Below, one piece after another: positions 27,940 to 38,662 of a DNA stretch of 64,000 bases. The translations under genes and the position numbers were made by a program. The first letter of the stretch is position 1. Every line of letters starts with the position of its first letter. Source of the stretch: Pantoea piersonii (GTDB lineage: Bacteria > Pseudomonadota > Gammaproteobacteria > Enterobacterales > Enterobacteriaceae); NCBI RefSeq assembly GCF_003612015.1, contig NZ_RARB01000002.1:559590-623589 (forward strand). Direction: 5' to 3'. Under the pieces are notes generated by a model that did not search any database, was not told the origin of the DNA, and saw nothing but the letters and a program-made list of their open reading frames with translations.

Positions 27940-29304
27940 TTAGTCACACTGAACTTTTATCGCCAGTCCGCCGCGCGATGTTTCGCGATATTTGGCGTTC
28001 ATGTCTTTGCCAGTTTCATACATCGTTTCGATCACCTTATCGAGCGAAACGCGCGGTTCGCTGGTGCGGCGCAGCGCCATACGGGCGGCGTTGATCGCTT
28101 TCACCGAGGCGATAGCGTTACGTTCGATGCAGGGCACCTGAACCTGACCGGCTACCGGATCGCAGGTCAGGCCGAGGTTGTGCTCCATGCCAATCTCCGC
28201 CGCGACGCAGACCTGCTCCGGGCTGCCGCCCAGCAGCTCGGCCAGCCCGGCGGCGGCCATCGAACAGGCCACGCCCACTTCGCCCTGGCAGCCGACCTCC
28301 GCGCCGGAGATGGAGGCATTCATCTTATAGAGGATGCCGATGGCGCCCGACGCGAGGAAATAGCGGGTAAAAATATCGGGCGTAACGGTTTCGATAAAGT
28401 GATCGTAATAGGCGAGCACTGCAGGCACGATACCGCATGCGCCATTAGTCGGCGCGGTCACGACGCGGCCCCCAGCGGCGTTCTCTTCATTGACCGCCAG
28501 CGCGAACATATTGACCCAGTCGATCACGTTCATCGGGTCGTTAGAGTGTTTAGACGAAGAGGTCAGCAGCCGACGCAGCGAGGCGGCGCGACGCGGCACG
28601 CGCAGGGGACCCGGCAGCACGCCTTCGGTGTTCAGCCCGCGATCGATACAGGCCTGCATGGTCTGCCACACGTCAGTAAAGTAGTCGCGGATCTCGTCAC
28701 GCGAGTGCAGCGCCAGCTCATTCTTCATTACCAGCCCGGAGAGCGAAAGACCGGTTTCCCGGCAGTGCGCCAGCAGCTCTTTAGCCGAATGGAAAGGCCA
28801 GGGCACGCTCACTTCATCCAGCGTCGACTGGCCAAAATGCTCTTCATCGACGATAAAGCCGCCGCCGACTGAGTAGTAGGTTTTACTTAAAATAAGCAGA
28901 TCGCCCGCAAAAGCGAGCAGGCGCATGCCGTTTTCATGCAGCGAAAGGTTCTCGCTGCGAAACACCATGCCGCCTTCGCGCGGAAAGTCTACCTCATGCG
29001 CGCCGTTGGCCAGCAACAGCCGTTCGCGCTGTTCGACATCTTTAATAAACGCCGGAATGCTGTCGATATCTACCGTGGCCGGGGAAGCGCCCGCCAGCCC
29101 CATAATAATGGCGATATCGGTATGGTGGCCTTTGCCGGTCAGCGAGAGCGAGCCGTAAACATCCACGGCGATGCGCGTCACCTCCTGAAGTTTTCCCTGT
29201 TCAATCAGCAGATCGACAAACTCTTTACCTGCTTTCATCGGTCCCACGGTATGGGAACTCGACGGGCCGATGCCCACTTTGAACATGTCAAAAACACTAA
29301 TCAC
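27940..29304 (-). CDS. sdaA: L-serine dehydratase SdaA (iron-sulfur)
   Basis: The product is 454 aa, the E. coli length. It deaminates L-serine to pyruvate using a [4Fe-4S] cluster. Visible motifs: [20 protein letters not shown] (about 5), [10 protein letters not shown] (about 57), [17 protein letters not shown] (about 270), [20 protein letters not shown] (about 335) and [20 protein letters not shown] (about 385), whose cysteines bind the cluster; the C-terminus ends KVQCD. The start is GTG at 29304 (MISVFDMF), 8 nt after GAGGAG. A GTG three codons upstream is too close to that site. Confidence 0.95.
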   Translation of the reverse strand: MISVFDMFKVGIGPSSSHTVGPMKAGKEFVDLLIEQGKLQEVTRIAVDVYGSLSLTGKGHHTDIAIIMGLAGASPATVDIDSIPAFIKDVEQRERLLLANGAHEVDFPREGGMVFRSENLSLHENGMRLLAFAGDLLILSKTYYSVGGGFIVDEEHFGQSTLDEVSVPWPFHSAKELLAHCRETGLSLSGLVMKNELALHSRDEIRDYFTDVWQTMQACIDRGLNTEGVLPGPLRVPRRAASLRRLLTSSSKHSNDPMNVIDWVNMFALAVNEENAAGGRVVTAPTNGACGIVPAVLAYYDHFIETVTPDIFTRYFLASGAIGILYKMNASISGAEVGCQGEVGVACSMAAAGLAELLGGSPEQVCVAAEIGMEHNLGLTCDPVAGQVQVPCIERNAIASVKAINAARMALRRTSEPRVSLDKVIETMYETGKDMNAKYRETSRGGLAIKVQCD

Positions 29305-29492
29305 AGGCGACACTCCTCACAAAAAAAATTTTATCTCTGCCGGGGCAGTTTATGGCGCTAATAGTAATCGTGGACCCGGGTAAATGAGCGCCTTTTCGCA
29401 TGAAATAAACTAATCTTTCAGGCGAGAAATAGTTATGCTGAGAGCAAGCTCACAGCGGGCGGTTTAGCAGAAAAGATGAGACGAAGCGGGCG

Positions 29493-30059
29493 TCAGAACG
29501 CGATTTGCTGACTCAGGGAGCGGATAATGCCAGCCGTCATGCCCCAGACCAGATACTCCTGGTAAACAGAGAGCCAGACCGGATGACGCAGGCCAGCACG
29601 ATGCACCTCCAGCGAGGCGTAGCGGTTAAGCCGCAGCGCCTCTTCCAGCGGCATTTCAAACGCGCTTTCCACCTCGTCGGGATTAATAGTGAGCGTAATC
29701 TCAGGGGAAATAACGCCAACCACCGGCGTGACGCGAAAACCGGTACTGCTGGTGACGGGCGCGAGCTGACCGAGCACCTTCACCTGATCGGGATCGATGC
29801 CGACCTCCTCCTGTGCTTCACGCAGCGCGGTGGCTACCAGCGAGGCGTCGTCATCATCCTGCATACCGCCTGGAAAGGCGACCTGACCGGCATGCTTACG
29901 CAGCTCGCGCGAACGGCGCGTCAGCAGCAATCCCGGCGCTTCGCGCGCAACGATCGGCACCAGCACAGCGGCCTGGCGACCAGCGGGACGCTGCTGCGGT
30001 TTTTCCGGCTGTTGCAGGATAAAACGGGTAACAAAGGCGTCGAGCGTTAACGGCTGCAT
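29493..30059 (-). CDS. nudL: Nudix hydrolase NudL (CoA pyrophosphatase type)
   Basis: The product is 188 aa (E. coli 192). The CoA-pyrophosphatase signature LLLTRRSRELRKHAGQVAFP (about 44-63) precedes a Nudix box, GGMQDDDDASLVATALREAQ then EEVGI (about 64-88). The likely substrate is CoA or its derivatives, cleaved to 3',5'-ADP and phosphopantetheine; in E. coli this has little direct evidence. The start overlaps the pabB end by 13 nt, implying coupling. Confidence 0.92.
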   Translation of the reverse strand: MQPLTLDAFVTRFILQQPEKPQQRPAGRQAAVLVPIVAREAPGLLLTRRSRELRKHAGQVAFPGGMQDDDDASLVATALREAQEEVGIDPDQVKVLGQLAPVTSSTGFRVTPVVGVISPEITLTINPDEVESAFEMPLEEALRLNRYASLEVHRAGLRHPVWLSVYQEYLVWGMTAGIIRSLSQQIAF

Positions 30060-31414
30060 GGTTCGTCTCCGGAAAGCGCAGGTAAAATGCGGCTGACTTT
30101 GTGTAAGGTTTCCTGATACTCCGCATCCAGCTCGCTGTCGGCAACCACGCCGCCGCCCGCCGCACAGAAGAGCTGCTGCCGCTCCGCAATCAGCGTGCGG
30201 ATGGTAATGCTGGTGTCCATGCGGCCGCAGAGACTAAGGTAGCCGATGCTGCCGCACCAGGCATTGCGGCGATGCGGCTCCAGCTCGTCGATAATCGCCA
30301 TCGCGCGGATTTTCGGCGCGCCGGTAATGGAGCCGCCGGGGAAACAGGCACGCAGCAAATCGCAGGCGTGCAGCGCTGGCGGCAGACGCGCGCGTATGGT
30401 GCTGACCAGATGGTGCACCGCCGGAAAAGGCTCTACCACAAACAGCTCCGGCACGCTGACGGAGCCGGGCACGGCGACGCGGCCAATATCGTTGCGCAGC
30501 AGATCGACAATCATCAGATTTTCGGCGCGATCTTTTTCCGACCGCGCCAGCGCCAGCGCTTCAAGCCGGTCGGCTTCAGCATCGGCGGCGCGCGGCCGCG
30601 TGCCTTTAATCGGCCGGGTTTCAATCTCATCGCCTTTCAGCGATAAAAATCGCTCCGGCGACAGGCTGAGAATAGCGCTGTCGGGCAGACGTAAAAAGGC
30701 GCTGAAGGGGGCGCGATTAGCCGCGTTGAGTCGGCAGAACGCCTGCCACTCATCGCCCTGATAGTGCGCCTGAAAGCGCTGCGCCAGATTCACCTGATAA
30801 CAGTCGCCCGCCTGAATATAGGCCTGCACCGCATGGAAACGCCTGGCGTAGTCGCTGTAGCTGAGGTTGGATCGCCACGGGCTGGTCAGCGAGAAGGGCG
30901 CCGCGTCGCGCGCGGGCCACTGCTGCAGCCAGCGCAGCCGCGCCTGCGCATCGCCCAGCGACACCAGCGTCAGGCGCTGCAGATGGTGGTCTGCGATCAG
31001 CGCCCAGTCATAGATGCCGACGGCCATATCGGGCGTAGTCAGATCGTCAGCGGCATGCTGCGGCAGATTTTCAAAGCGCCGCCCGAGATCGTAACCGAAC
31101 AGGCCGAGCGCGCCGCCCTGAAACGGCAGATCGTCGCGGCGGGCGGGATGAACGGCCAGCGCGTCGCACTGCTGCTGCACCAGCCGCAGCGGATCGTCAG
31201 AAGATCGATGCAGCGTACCGTCCGCCTCAAGCGTCGTGACGTCGCCCTGGGTCACCAGCGTGGCGCGCGGATCGGCGGTGAGCATATCGAAGCGATTATC
31301 GGCATGATCGGCGTTGCCAGAGGTAAGCAGCATCGCCCAGGGAAGGTGGGAAAGCCTGGCGAAATAGGCGCTGAGCGCATCCTGCGTATAGTGTAGACTG
31401 AGCGTTGAGACCAT
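30047..31414 (-). CDS. pabB: aminodeoxychorismate synthase component I
   Basis: The product is 455 aa (E. coli 453). With PabA it makes 4-amino-4-deoxychorismate from chorismate for folate synthesis. Conserved segments: LPFQGGALGLFGYDLGRRFE (about 99), SGDCYQVNLAQRF-like AGDCYQVNLAQRF (about 205), PIKGTRPR (about 272), DLLRNDIGRVA (about 317) and CFPGGSITGAPKIRAM (about 371). PIKGT carries the lysine that forms the covalent intermediate. The start MVSTLSLHYT aligns with E. coli; the ribosome site is weak. It is divergent from yoaH. Confidence 0.94.
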   Translation of the reverse strand: MVSTLSLHYTQDALSAYFARLSHLPWAMLLTSGNADHADNRFDMLTADPRATLVTQGDVTTLEADGTLHRSSDDPLRLVQQQCDALAVHPARRDDLPFQGGALGLFGYDLGRRFENLPQHAADDLTTPDMAVGIYDWALIADHHLQRLTLVSLGDAQARLRWLQQWPARDAAPFSLTSPWRSNLSYSDYARRFHAVQAYIQAGDCYQVNLAQRFQAHYQGDEWQAFCRLNAANRAPFSAFLRLPDSAILSLSPERFLSLKGDEIETRPIKGTRPRAADAEADRLEALALARSEKDRAENLMIVDLLRNDIGRVAVPGSVSVPELFVVEPFPAVHHLVSTIRARLPPALHACDLLRACFPGGSITGAPKIRAMAIIDELEPHRRNAWCGSIGYLSLCGRMDTSITIRTLIAERQQLFCAAGGGVVADSELDAEYQETLHKVSRILPALSGDEPCSR

Positions 31415-31526
31415 TATCCAGCAAAAATCAGACATCAAAGAGGGCGTTAGCCTGACATATTTTTCCCTGGCTGGCACCTGTTTGTTCCGCATGGAACCGT
31501 GCCCGCCTCGCAACCAGGAGTGAATA

Positions 31527-31712
31527 ATGTTTACAGGTTTACCGGCACTTAGCCACGAACAGCAGCAGCAGGCGGTAGAGCGGATTCAGGAGCTGATGGC
31601 TGGCGGCATGTCCAGCGGAGAGGCGATTACTCTGGTCGCGCAGGAGATCCGTCAGACGCATCAGGGCGAACGGATCCGGGCGCTCTTCGAAGATGACGAA
31701 GACGAGGCGTAA
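31527..31712 (+). CDS. yoaH: UPF0181 small protein YoaH
   Basis: The product is 61 aa (E. coli 59). [20 protein letters not shown] (about 7-26) followed by [15 protein letters not shown] is the family signature, ending in an acidic tail (FEDDEDEA). It is soluble, helical and of unknown function. CAGGAG precedes the ATG. Confidence 0.92.
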   Translation: MFTGLPALSHEQQQQAVERIQELMAGGMSSGEAITLVAQEIRQTHQGERIRALFEDDEDEA

Positions 31713-31732
31713 CGCCCGGCGCGGCCGTACGC

Positions 31733-32077
31733 TTACAGTGCCGCGATGATTTTAAGCTCGACTTTATATTTCGGGTTCATCAGCCCGGCCTGAACGGTGC
31801 AGCGCACCGGCGCATTGCCAGGCGATACCCAGGCGTCCCAGGCGCGATTCATCGCCGCGAAATCTTCCTTTTCTACCAGAAAAATCGTGGCGTCGAGGAT
31901 CTTGCTCTTGTCCGAACCGACGCGCGTCAGCAGGGCGTCAATCACCGCCAGCGCGTTGGCGGTCTGCGCCTCGGCGTCAGCGTCGAGGTTTTCCGGCACG
32001 CTGGTGTAATAAACAGTATCGTTATGAATAACGGCTTCGGACATACGATGTTCGGGGTCGATACGGGTAATGGTCAT
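31733..32077 (-). CDS. yoaB: RidA-family protein YoaB
   Basis: The product is 114 aa, the E. coli length. RidA/YjgF trimers hydrolyse reactive enamine/imine intermediates from PLP enzymes. The C-terminal APVRCTVQAGLMNPKYKVEL carries the family arginine in the RC motif. AGGAGAAAC precedes the start. Specific substrate unknown. Confidence 0.93.
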   Translation of the reverse strand: MTITRIDPEHRMSEAVIHNDTVYYTSVPENLDADAEAQTANALAVIDALLTRVGSDKSKILDATIFLVEKEDFAAMNRAWDAWVSPGNAPVRCTVQAGLMNPKYKVELKIIAAL

Positions 32078-32200
32078 TGTTTCTCCTTATTTTTCCAGTT
32101 GATAGCCTGGCATAACCCGGGGTGCGCTGTCATCAGTTGTGGAGCGGCCAGCGGAATACTGACATAATTACAGTGTTTTTGCCGAAACGGGTGAGGAAGT

Positions 32201-34108
32201 GTGGCGGACGATTTTGCAGTAGAAGGCGCGCTGGCGCAGGCGATTGCCGGCTTTAAGCCGCGCGAGGCGCAGCGTGAAATGGCGCAGGCAGTAGAAGAGG
32301 CGGTAAAGGCCGGCGGCGAACTGGTGGTGGAAGCGGGAACGGGAACGGGTAAGACCTACGCTTATCTCGCTCCTGCGCTGCGCGCCGGAAAGAAAGTCAT
32401 TGTATCAACCGGCTCGAAAGCGCTGCAGGATCAGCTTTACGGCCGCGATCTGCCGACCATCGCGAAAGCGCTTAACTTCACCGGTAAAACCGCGCTGCTG
32501 AAAGGCCGCTCTAACTATCTCTGTCTGGAGCGGCTCGAACAGCAGTCGATGGCGGGCGGCGATCTCAACGCACAGGCGCTGGGCGATCTGGTGACCCTGC
32601 GCGGCTGGTCGTCGCAAACCGTTGATGGCGATATCAGCAGCTGCGGCGGCGTGACCGAAGACAGCCCCATCTGGCCGCTGGTCACCAGCACCAACGATAA
32701 CTGCCTCGGCAGCGACTGCCCGCTCTATAAAGATTGCTTTGTGGTCAAGGCGCGCAAACGGGCGATGGATGCCGACGTCGTGGTGGTCAATCACCATCTG
32801 TTTCTCGCCGATCTGGTGGTGAAAGAGAGCGGTTTCGCGGAGCTGATCCCTGAAGCTGACGTGATGATCTTTGATGAAGCGCACCAGCTCCCCGATATCG
32901 CCAGCCAGTATTTCGGCCAGCAGATCTCCAGCCGCCAGCTGCTCGATCTGGCGAAGGACATTACCATCGCCTACCGCACAGAAGTGCGCGATGTGCAGCA
33001 GCTGCAGAAATCGGCGGATCGCCTCGCGCAGTGCGCGCAGGATTTCCGTCTGACGCTGGGCGAGCCGGGCTATCGCGGCAATTTGCGCGAACTTTTTGCC
33101 GACAATAACGTGCAGCGCATGTTTACGCTGCTCGATGACGCGCTGGAGCTCTGCTACGACGTGATAAAAATGTCGCTGGGACGCTCGGCGCTGCTGGACG
33201 CGGCGTTTGAACGCGCCGCGCTCTATCGGGGACGGCTCAAGCGGCTACGCGCCGTCAACGAACCTGGCTACAGCTACTGGTATGAGTGCAGCTCGCGTCA
33301 TTTTACGCTGGCCTTAACGCCGCTCTCCGTCTCGGAACGGTTTCGCGAGGTGATGGATGCGCGTAAAGCGGCATGGATTTTCACCTCTGCAACGCTGGCG
33401 GTGAATGAAGAGATGCATCATTTCGCCGACCGCTTAGGCGTCAGCACGGCGAAAACCCTGATCCTCAACAGCCCATTCGACTATACGCGTCAGGCACTGC
33501 TCTGCGTGCCGCGTAATCTGCCGGAACCGAACCGGCCCGGCGGCGCGCGCCAGCTGGCGCGCATGATGAAACCGCTGATCGACGCCAATAAAGGGCGCTG
33601 TTTCTTTCTCTGTACGTCGCACCTGATGATGCGCGAGCTGGCGGCGGAGTTTCGCGCCAGCATGACGTTGCCGGTGCTGGTGCAGGGCGAAACCAGCAAA
33701 GGCCAGCTGCTCAGACAATTTATCGAGGCGGGCAATGCCCTGCTGGTGGCGACCAGCAGCTTCTGGGAGGGTGTCGACGTGCGCGGCGACGCGCTGTCGC
33801 TGGTGATTATCGACAAGCTCCCCTTTACCTCGCCGGAAGATCCGCTGCTGAAAGCGCGGATGGAGGACTGTCGCCTGCGCGGCGGCGATCCTTTCAGCGA
33901 CGTTCAGCTGCCGGATGCGGTCATTACCCTGAAACAGGGTGTAGGGCGATTGATCCGCGACACGGACGATCGCGGCGTGCTGGTGATTTGCGATCAGCGG
34001 CTGGTGTCGCGTCCCTATGGCGCGCTGTTTCTCAACAGCCTGCCGCCGACGCCGCGCACCCGCGATCTCGCACGCGCCATCGCTTTCACGCAGCAAGCGA
34101 AACAGTAA
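32201..34108 (+). CDS. yoaA: XPD/DinG-type DNA helicase YoaA
   Basis: The product is 635 aa (E. coli 636). It is an SF2 5'-3' helicase with an iron-sulfur domain; in E. coli it pairs with HolC (chi) in repair of stalled forks. Walker A EAGTGTGKTYAYL (about 46-58), four cluster cysteines in SSCGGVTED (about 147), NCLGSDCPLYKDC (about 167-179), the DEAH box in MIFDEAHQLPDIA (about 223), and QGVGRLIRDTDDRG (about 577). The start is GTG at 32201 after GAGGAAGT. Confidence 0.95.
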   Translation: MADDFAVEGALAQAIAGFKPREAQREMAQAVEEAVKAGGELVVEAGTGTGKTYAYLAPALRAGKKVIVSTGSKALQDQLYGRDLPTIAKALNFTGKTALLKGRSNYLCLERLEQQSMAGGDLNAQALGDLVTLRGWSSQTVDGDISSCGGVTEDSPIWPLVTSTNDNCLGSDCPLYKDCFVVKARKRAMDADVVVVNHHLFLADLVVKESGFAELIPEADVMIFDEAHQLPDIASQYFGQQISSRQLLDLAKDITIAYRTEVRDVQQLQKSADRLAQCAQDFRLTLGEPGYRGNLRELFADNNVQRMFTLLDDALELCYDVIKMSLGRSALLDAAFERAALYRGRLKRLRAVNEPGYSYWYECSSRHFTLALTPLSVSERFREVMDARKAAWIFTSATLAVNEEMHHFADRLGVSTAKTLILNSPFDYTRQALLCVPRNLPEPNRPGGARQLARMMKPLIDANKGRCFFLCTSHLMMRELAAEFRASMTLPVLVQGETSKGQLLRQFIEAGNALLVATSSFWEGVDVRGDALSLVIIDKLPFTSPEDPLLKARMEDCRLRGGDPFSDVQLPDAVITLKQGVGRLIRDTDDRGVLVICDQRLVSRPYGALFLNSLPPTPRTRDLARAIAFTQQAKQ

Positions 34109-34161
34109 TTTTCCTTTGGCTGTGCTAACATGCGCGCCGTTTTGAATGACCCGAGGTTGTT

Positions 34162-34860
34162 ATGTCTTCCCGAATCCTGGCGCTGGACACTGCGACAGAA
34201 GCCTGTTCAGCCGCGCTGCTTAACCAGCAGCAGATCGATGCCCGTTTTGAAATCGCGCCGCGCGACCATACGCAGCGTATTCTGCCGCTGGTCGAAGAGC
34301 TGCTGCTTGCGCAGCAGCTGGAGCTGACGGCGCTCGACGCGCTGGCGTTTGGCCGCGGTCCCGGCAGCTTTACCGGCGTGCGTATCGGCATCGGTATCGC
34401 GCAGGGCCTCGCGCTGGGCGCGATGCTGCCGATGATCGGCATCTCAACGCTGGCGACGCTGGCGCAGGGCGCTTATCGTCAGCAGGGCGCAACGCGCGTG
34501 CTGGCGGCGATCGACGCGCGTATGGGCGAGGTCTACTGGGCCGAGTATCAGCGCGACGCGCAGGGCGTCTGGCACGGCGAAGCCAGCGAAAGCGTGCTGT
34601 CACCGGAAGCGGCGCTGGCGCGCATGCAGGCGCTGGAGGGCGAATGGTTTACCGCCGGCACCGGCTGGCAGGCCTGGCCGCAGCTGCAGCAGGGCCATGC
34701 GTTAACACTCAGGGAGAGCGGCGTCGAACTGCCCGCCGCAGAAGATATGCTGCCGCTGGCGCAGCAGGCGTGGCAGCGGGGTGAAACCGTTCAGCCTGAG
34801 CACGCCGAACCGACCTATCTGCGCAACGAAGTGGCGTGGAAAAAATTGCCAGGCCGCTGA
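34162..34860 (+). CDS. tsaB: tRNA threonylcarbamoyladenosine synthesis protein TsaB
   Basis: The product is 232 aa (E. coli 231), an ASKHA-fold pseudo-enzyme that scaffolds TsaD and TsaE to make t6A37 of ANN-decoding tRNAs; essential in E. coli. [14 protein letters not shown] (about 5-18), [20 protein letters not shown] (about 62-81) and [13 protein letters not shown] (about 118) are typical. CGAGGTTGTT precedes the ATG. It is 53 nt after yoaA. Confidence 0.95.
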   Translation: MSSRILALDTATEACSAALLNQQQIDARFEIAPRDHTQRILPLVEELLLAQQLELTALDALAFGRGPGSFTGVRIGIGIAQGLALGAMLPMIGISTLATLAQGAYRQQGATRVLAAIDARMGEVYWAEYQRDAQGVWHGEASESVLSPEAALARMQALEGEWFTAGTGWQAWPQLQQGHALTLRESGVELPAAEDMLPLAQQAWQRGETVQPEHAEPTYLRNEVAWKKLPGR

Positions 34861-34919
34861 TGGCGGCGCAACTTATTGCGGTCGCTCCAGTCTAACAAAC
34901 ATCTTTTAGGAGAACGCCT

Positions 34920-35510
34920 ATGTCAGTATGTCATAAAGGAATGTCCGGTGTTTTGTTAGCGTGCGCACTGCTGCTCAGCGGATGCGTAACGGTGCCGGAT
35001 ACGATTAAAGGAAGCTCCGCGCTTCCCCAACAGGATCTGGTCCGGGTGATGAACGACCCGTCGCTCTATGTCGGTCAGGAGTCCCGCTTCGGCGGAAAAG
35101 TGGTTAAGGTGACCAACCTTAACGGCAAAACCCGGCTGGAGATCGCCACCCAGCCGCTGGACGACAGCGCCCGTCCACGCTTAGGCGCCGCGTCCGTCGG
35201 TCGTATTTATGCCGATATCAATAACTTCGTTGATCCCACCGATGTTAACAATCAGTACGTTACCGTACTGGGCAACATCAAGGGAACCGAGAAGGGGACG
35301 ATCGGCGCAGCCAGCTATAACTTCGTGGTGGTCGATGTACGCGGCTATCAGCGCTGGCATCTGACGCAGCAGATCAATACGCCGCCGCAGCCGATTGATC
35401 CCTGGATCTGGTATGGCCCGTCACGCCATCACCCCGGCTACTGGGGACCCAATCCCTACTGGGGAATGAACAGCGGCCCCGCTCAGGTGGAAACTATTCT
35501 GACGGAATAG
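34920..35510 (+). CDS. yeaY: Slp-family outer-membrane lipoprotein YeaY
   Basis: The product is 196 aa. A lipoprotein signal with lipobox LLLSGC (cysteine near residue 22) is followed by [20 protein letters not shown] and [12 protein letters not shown], matching the Slp/YeaY family. The Asn after Pro in the TM-free body and the C-terminus QVETILTE align with E. coli YeaY. YeaY is sigma-E controlled in E. coli; Slp is a starvation lipoprotein. AGGAGAACGCCT precedes the start. Confidence 0.92.
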   Translation: MSVCHKGMSGVLLACALLLSGCVTVPDTIKGSSALPQQDLVRVMNDPSLYVGQESRFGGKVVKVTNLNGKTRLEIATQPLDDSARPRLGAASVGRIYADINNFVDPTDVNNQYVTVLGNIKGTEKGTIGAASYNFVVVDVRGYQRWHLTQQINTPPQPIDPWIWYGPSRHHPGYWGPNPYWGMNSGPAQVETILTE

Positions 35511-35530
35511 GTGTTTAATGCGCTATTCAG

Positions 35531-35563
35531 GCCCGGCCGCGCTTGCCGCGACCGGGCTTTTTA
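35531..35563 (+). terminator. terminator of yeaY
   Basis: GCCCGG pairs with CCGGGC with an inner CGCG/CGCG stem, followed by TTTTTATT. Confidence 0.85.
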
Positions 35564-35629
35564 TTGTCGCTGAAAAGCGGGACGAAAATTAGTGATGCGC
35601 TTCGCAACCTCAGCAGGCCGAATCGGGCA

Positions 35630-35646
35630 AACTGGTACAATGAGTT
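35630..35646 (+). promoter_or_regulatory. FadR operator of fadD
   Basis: AACTGGTACAATGAGTT (35630-35646) closely matches the E. coli fadD operator 1 (AGCTGGTATGATGAGTT, from memory). It is 69 nt before the start codon. Confidence 0.75.
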
Positions 35647-35714
35647 AAAATATTGTTAACTGGCTGGGTGTTGAGGGTGCAATGGAAAAACAATATATAA
35701 ATCGAGGTGAACCC

Positions 35715-37391
35715 TTGAACAAGGTCTGGCTGAAACGCTATCCGGCAGATGTGCCCGCCGAAATTAACGCGGATCGTTATACCTCTTTGGTCGATTTAGT
35801 TGAACAGGCCACACAGCGCTACGCCGATCAGACGGCCTTTATCAATATGGGGCAGCCTCTTACCTATCGGCAGCTTGAACAAAAGAGCCGTGCTTTCGCC
35901 GCCTACCTGCAGTCCAGCCTCGGCCTTAAAAAAGGCGATCGCGTCGCTCTGATGATGCCGAACCTGCTGCAGTATCCGGTGGCGCTGTTCGGTGTGCTGC
36001 GCGCGGGCATGGTGGTTGTAAACGTTAATCCGCTCTATACGCCACGCGAACTCAAACATCAGCTTAACGACAGCGGCGCCAGCGCCATCGTGATCGTCTC
36101 GAACTTTGCCCATACGCTGGAAAAAGTCGTGGCGGAGACGGCGGTCAAACACGTTATCCTTACGCGTCTCGGCGACCAGCTCAGGCCGGTAAAAGCCACG
36201 CTGGTTAACTTTGTCGTTAAATATATTAAAAAGATGGTGCCTAAATACCATCTGCCGGGCGCGGTAAGCTTTCGCCATGTGCTGCAGCAGGGCGAGTCGA
36301 TGCCCTATCAGCGTCCCGACGTTTCCAATGACGACCTGGCGTTCCTGCAATATACCGGCGGCACGACCGGCATCGCCAAAGGCGCGATGCTGACCCATCG
36401 CAATATGCAGGCCAATCTTGAGCAAACCAAAGCGACCTACGGCAAACTGCTGCGTGACGGCAAAGAGAACGTGGTCACCGCGCTGCCGCTCTATCACATT
36501 TTTGCGCTGACCGTGAACTGCCTGCTGTTCCTGGAGCTGGGCGGTCAGAATTTGCTTATCACCAATCCGCGCGATATTCCCGGCTTCGTGAAGTCGCTGT
36601 CAAAGTTTCCCTTCACGGCGATCACCGGCGTCAACACGCTGTTTAACGCGCTGCTGAACGACGCGCAGTTTAATAAGCTCGACTTTTCGACGCTGCGCCT
36701 CTCGGCAGGTGGCGGCATGGCGGTACAGAAGGCGGTGGCGGAGCGCTGGGAAAAGCTCACCGGTCACTATCTGCTGGAAGGGTACGGCCTGACGGAGTGT
36801 TCGCCGCTGGTCTCGGTCAATCCCTATGACATCACCGAGCATACCGGCAGCATTGGTCTGCCCGTGCCATCGACCGATGTGCGCGTGGTTGACGATCAGG
36901 GCAACGATGTCGTTCCCGGCGAGCCAGGCGAGCTGTGGATCCGCGGTCCGCAGGTGATGGCGGGTTACTGGCAGCGGCCGGACGCCACCGAGGAGGTGCT
37001 GAAAAATGGCTGGCTCCTCAGCGGCGATATTGTTACCGTTGACGCACAAGGCTTTATCCGCATCGTCGATCGCAAAAAAGATATGATTCTCGTCTCGGGC
37101 TTTAACGTCTATCCCAATGAGATTGAAGATGTCTTAATGCAGCATCCCAAAGTGCGGGAAGCGGCGGCGATCGGCGTGCCAAGCGATCTCTCGGGCGAAG
37201 CGGTAAAAGTCTGCATCGTGAAAAAAGACGCGTCGCTGACCAAAGAGGAGCTTCTTGACCATTGTCGGCGCCAACTGACAGGCTACAAGGTGCCGAAAAT
37301 TATCGAGTTCCGCGACGAGTTGCCCAAAAGCAACGTGGGCAAAATCCTGCGGCGCGAACTGCGTGATGAAGCCCGGCCCAGCGCAAGCTGA
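35715..37391 (+). CDS. fadD: long-chain fatty-acid-CoA ligase FadD
   Basis: The product is 558 aa (E. coli 561). It activates imported fatty acids to acyl-CoA at the inner membrane, coupling uptake to beta-oxidation. AMP-binding motif [18 protein letters not shown] (about 213-230), [10 protein letters not shown] (about 357) and the FACS region [10 protein letters not shown]...[10 protein letters not shown] (about 433-462). I place the start at TTG 35715 ([12 protein letters not shown]) after GAGGTGA, as E. coli fadD also starts with TTG; an in-frame ATG 11 codons upstream lacks a ribosome site. It should be repressed by FadR through the operator upstream. Confidence 0.95.
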   Translation: MNKVWLKRYPADVPAEINADRYTSLVDLVEQATQRYADQTAFINMGQPLTYRQLEQKSRAFAAYLQSSLGLKKGDRVALMMPNLLQYPVALFGVLRAGMVVVNVNPLYTPRELKHQLNDSGASAIVIVSNFAHTLEKVVAETAVKHVILTRLGDQLRPVKATLVNFVVKYIKKMVPKYHLPGAVSFRHVLQQGESMPYQRPDVSNDDLAFLQYTGGTTGIAKGAMLTHRNMQANLEQTKATYGKLLRDGKENVVTALPLYHIFALTVNCLLFLELGGQNLLITNPRDIPGFVKSLSKFPFTAITGVNTLFNALLNDAQFNKLDFSTLRLSAGGGMAVQKAVAERWEKLTGHYLLEGYGLTECSPLVSVNPYDITEHTGSIGLPVPSTDVRVVDDQGNDVVPGEPGELWIRGPQVMAGYWQRPDATEEVLKNGWLLSGDIVTVDAQGFIRIVDRKKDMILVSGFNVYPNEIEDVLMQHPKVREAAAIGVPSDLSGEAVKVCIVKKDASLTKEELLDHCRRQLTGYKVPKIIEFRDELPKSNVGKILRRELRDEARPSAS

Positions 37392-37411
37392 CGCCATAAG
37401 ATTTCTGGTTG

Positions 37412-37437
37412 AACGCCGGCGAAGCCCGGCGTTTTTA
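37412..37437 (+). terminator. terminator of fadD
   Basis: AACGCCGG (37412-37419) pairs with CCGGCGTT (37426-37433), followed by TTTATT. Confidence 0.88.
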
Positions 37438-37488
37438 TTGATGATGAGATGGAGCGCCGCGCGCAGTTTGTCGCGGTGAAAACAAGAT

Positions 37489-38610
37489 TTGAATTATTCG
37501 CTGATTGACCAAAACGAGCAACTGGCCGCCGTGTGCCAGAAGGCCCGCCAGCATGCGGCTGTCGCGCTGGATACCGAATTTGTCCGCACCCGCACCTATT
37601 ATCCGCAGCTGGGGCTGATCCAGCTGTTTGATGGCGAACAGCTGGTGCTGATCGATCCATTAACGATCAGCGACTGGACGCCGTTTATCGCTCTGCTGAG
37701 CGACACGCAGGTGACAAAATTTTTGCACGCGGGCGGCGAGGATCTCGAGGTCTTTCTACACCGTTTCGGCGTGCTGCCGCAGCCGATGATCGACACGCAA
37801 ATTCTGGCGGCGTTCAGCGGTCAGCCGCTCTCATGGGGCTTTGCCGCCATGGTGGCGCATTTTACCCAGACGACGCTGGATAAGAGCGAATCGCGCACCG
37901 ACTGGCTGGCGCGTCCGCTGACTCAGCGTCAGTGCGACTACGCCGCGGCGGATGTGCACTATCTGCTGCCTATCGCGCATCAGCTGATGACCATGACCAA
38001 AGAGGCGGGCAATATGGCTGCGGCGCTCAGCGAGTGCGAACAGCTCTGCCAGCGACGTCTCGACGTGCTGCAGCCGCAGGAAGCCTGGCGCGAGATCACT
38101 AACGCCTGGCAGCTGCGTCCTCGTCAGCTGGCGGCTTTGCAGCTGCTCGCCGCATGGCGTCTCAACGTGGCGCGCGAAAAAGATATGGCGGTGAATTTCG
38201 TGGTGCGCGAGGAGAATCTGTGGAAAGTGGCGCGCTTTATGCCGGGCTCGATGGGCGAGCTGGATCACCTCGGCCTGTCGGGCCATGAAATCCGCTTCCA
38301 CGGCAAAGCCTTGCTGGCGCTGGTGGCTGACGCGCAGGCGCTGCCAGAAGAGGCACTGCCGCCGCCGCTGGGCAATCTGGTGGATCATCCGCACTACAAA
38401 AACGTGTTTAAAGCGATAAAAGCGCTGGTGCAGGAAGTGAGTCAGGAGACCGGCTTTAGTCAGGAGCTGCTGGCGTCACGTCGTCAAATCAATCAGGTAT
38501 TAAGCCAGCACTGGGGACTTAAACCGCAAACGCGCGTGCCGGAATTGCTGGCAGGCTGGCGCGGCGATCTGTTTAAAACCCGCATCGACGCTATTCTGGC
38601 TCAGTTCTGA
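37489..38610 (+). CDS. rnd: ribonuclease D
   Basis: The product is 373 aa (E. coli 375). It is a 3'-5' exonuclease trimming tRNA and small stable RNA precursors. DEDD exonuclease motifs: LDTEFVRTRTYYPQ (about 24), HAGGEDLEVF (about 79) and YAAADVHYLLP (about 148); two HRDC domains follow (about 205-370). The start is TTG at 37489 in a T-rich context, the same unusual arrangement as in E. coli rnd. It ends just before a hairpin shared with minE. Confidence 0.95.
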   Translation: MNYSLIDQNEQLAAVCQKARQHAAVALDTEFVRTRTYYPQLGLIQLFDGEQLVLIDPLTISDWTPFIALLSDTQVTKFLHAGGEDLEVFLHRFGVLPQPMIDTQILAAFSGQPLSWGFAAMVAHFTQTTLDKSESRTDWLARPLTQRQCDYAAADVHYLLPIAHQLMTMTKEAGNMAAALSECEQLCQRRLDVLQPQEAWREITNAWQLRPRQLAALQLLAAWRLNVAREKDMAVNFVVREENLWKVARFMPGSMGELDHLGLSGHEIRFHGKALLALVADAQALPEEALPPPLGNLVDHPHYKNVFKAIKALVQEVSQETGFSQELLASRRQINQVLSQHWGLKPQTRVPELLAGWRGDLFKTRIDAILAQF

Positions 38611-38619
38611 CAGAAAACA

Positions 38620-38643
38620 TTCCCCTGCTCTGAAGCAGGGGAA
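38620..38643. terminator. hairpin between rnd and minE
   Basis: TTCCCCTGCT (38620-38629) pairs perfectly with AGCAGGGGAA (38634-38643). It lies between converging genes; there is no long T-run. Confidence 0.6.
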
Positions 38644-38662
38644 CATCAGGAACTGCACACGA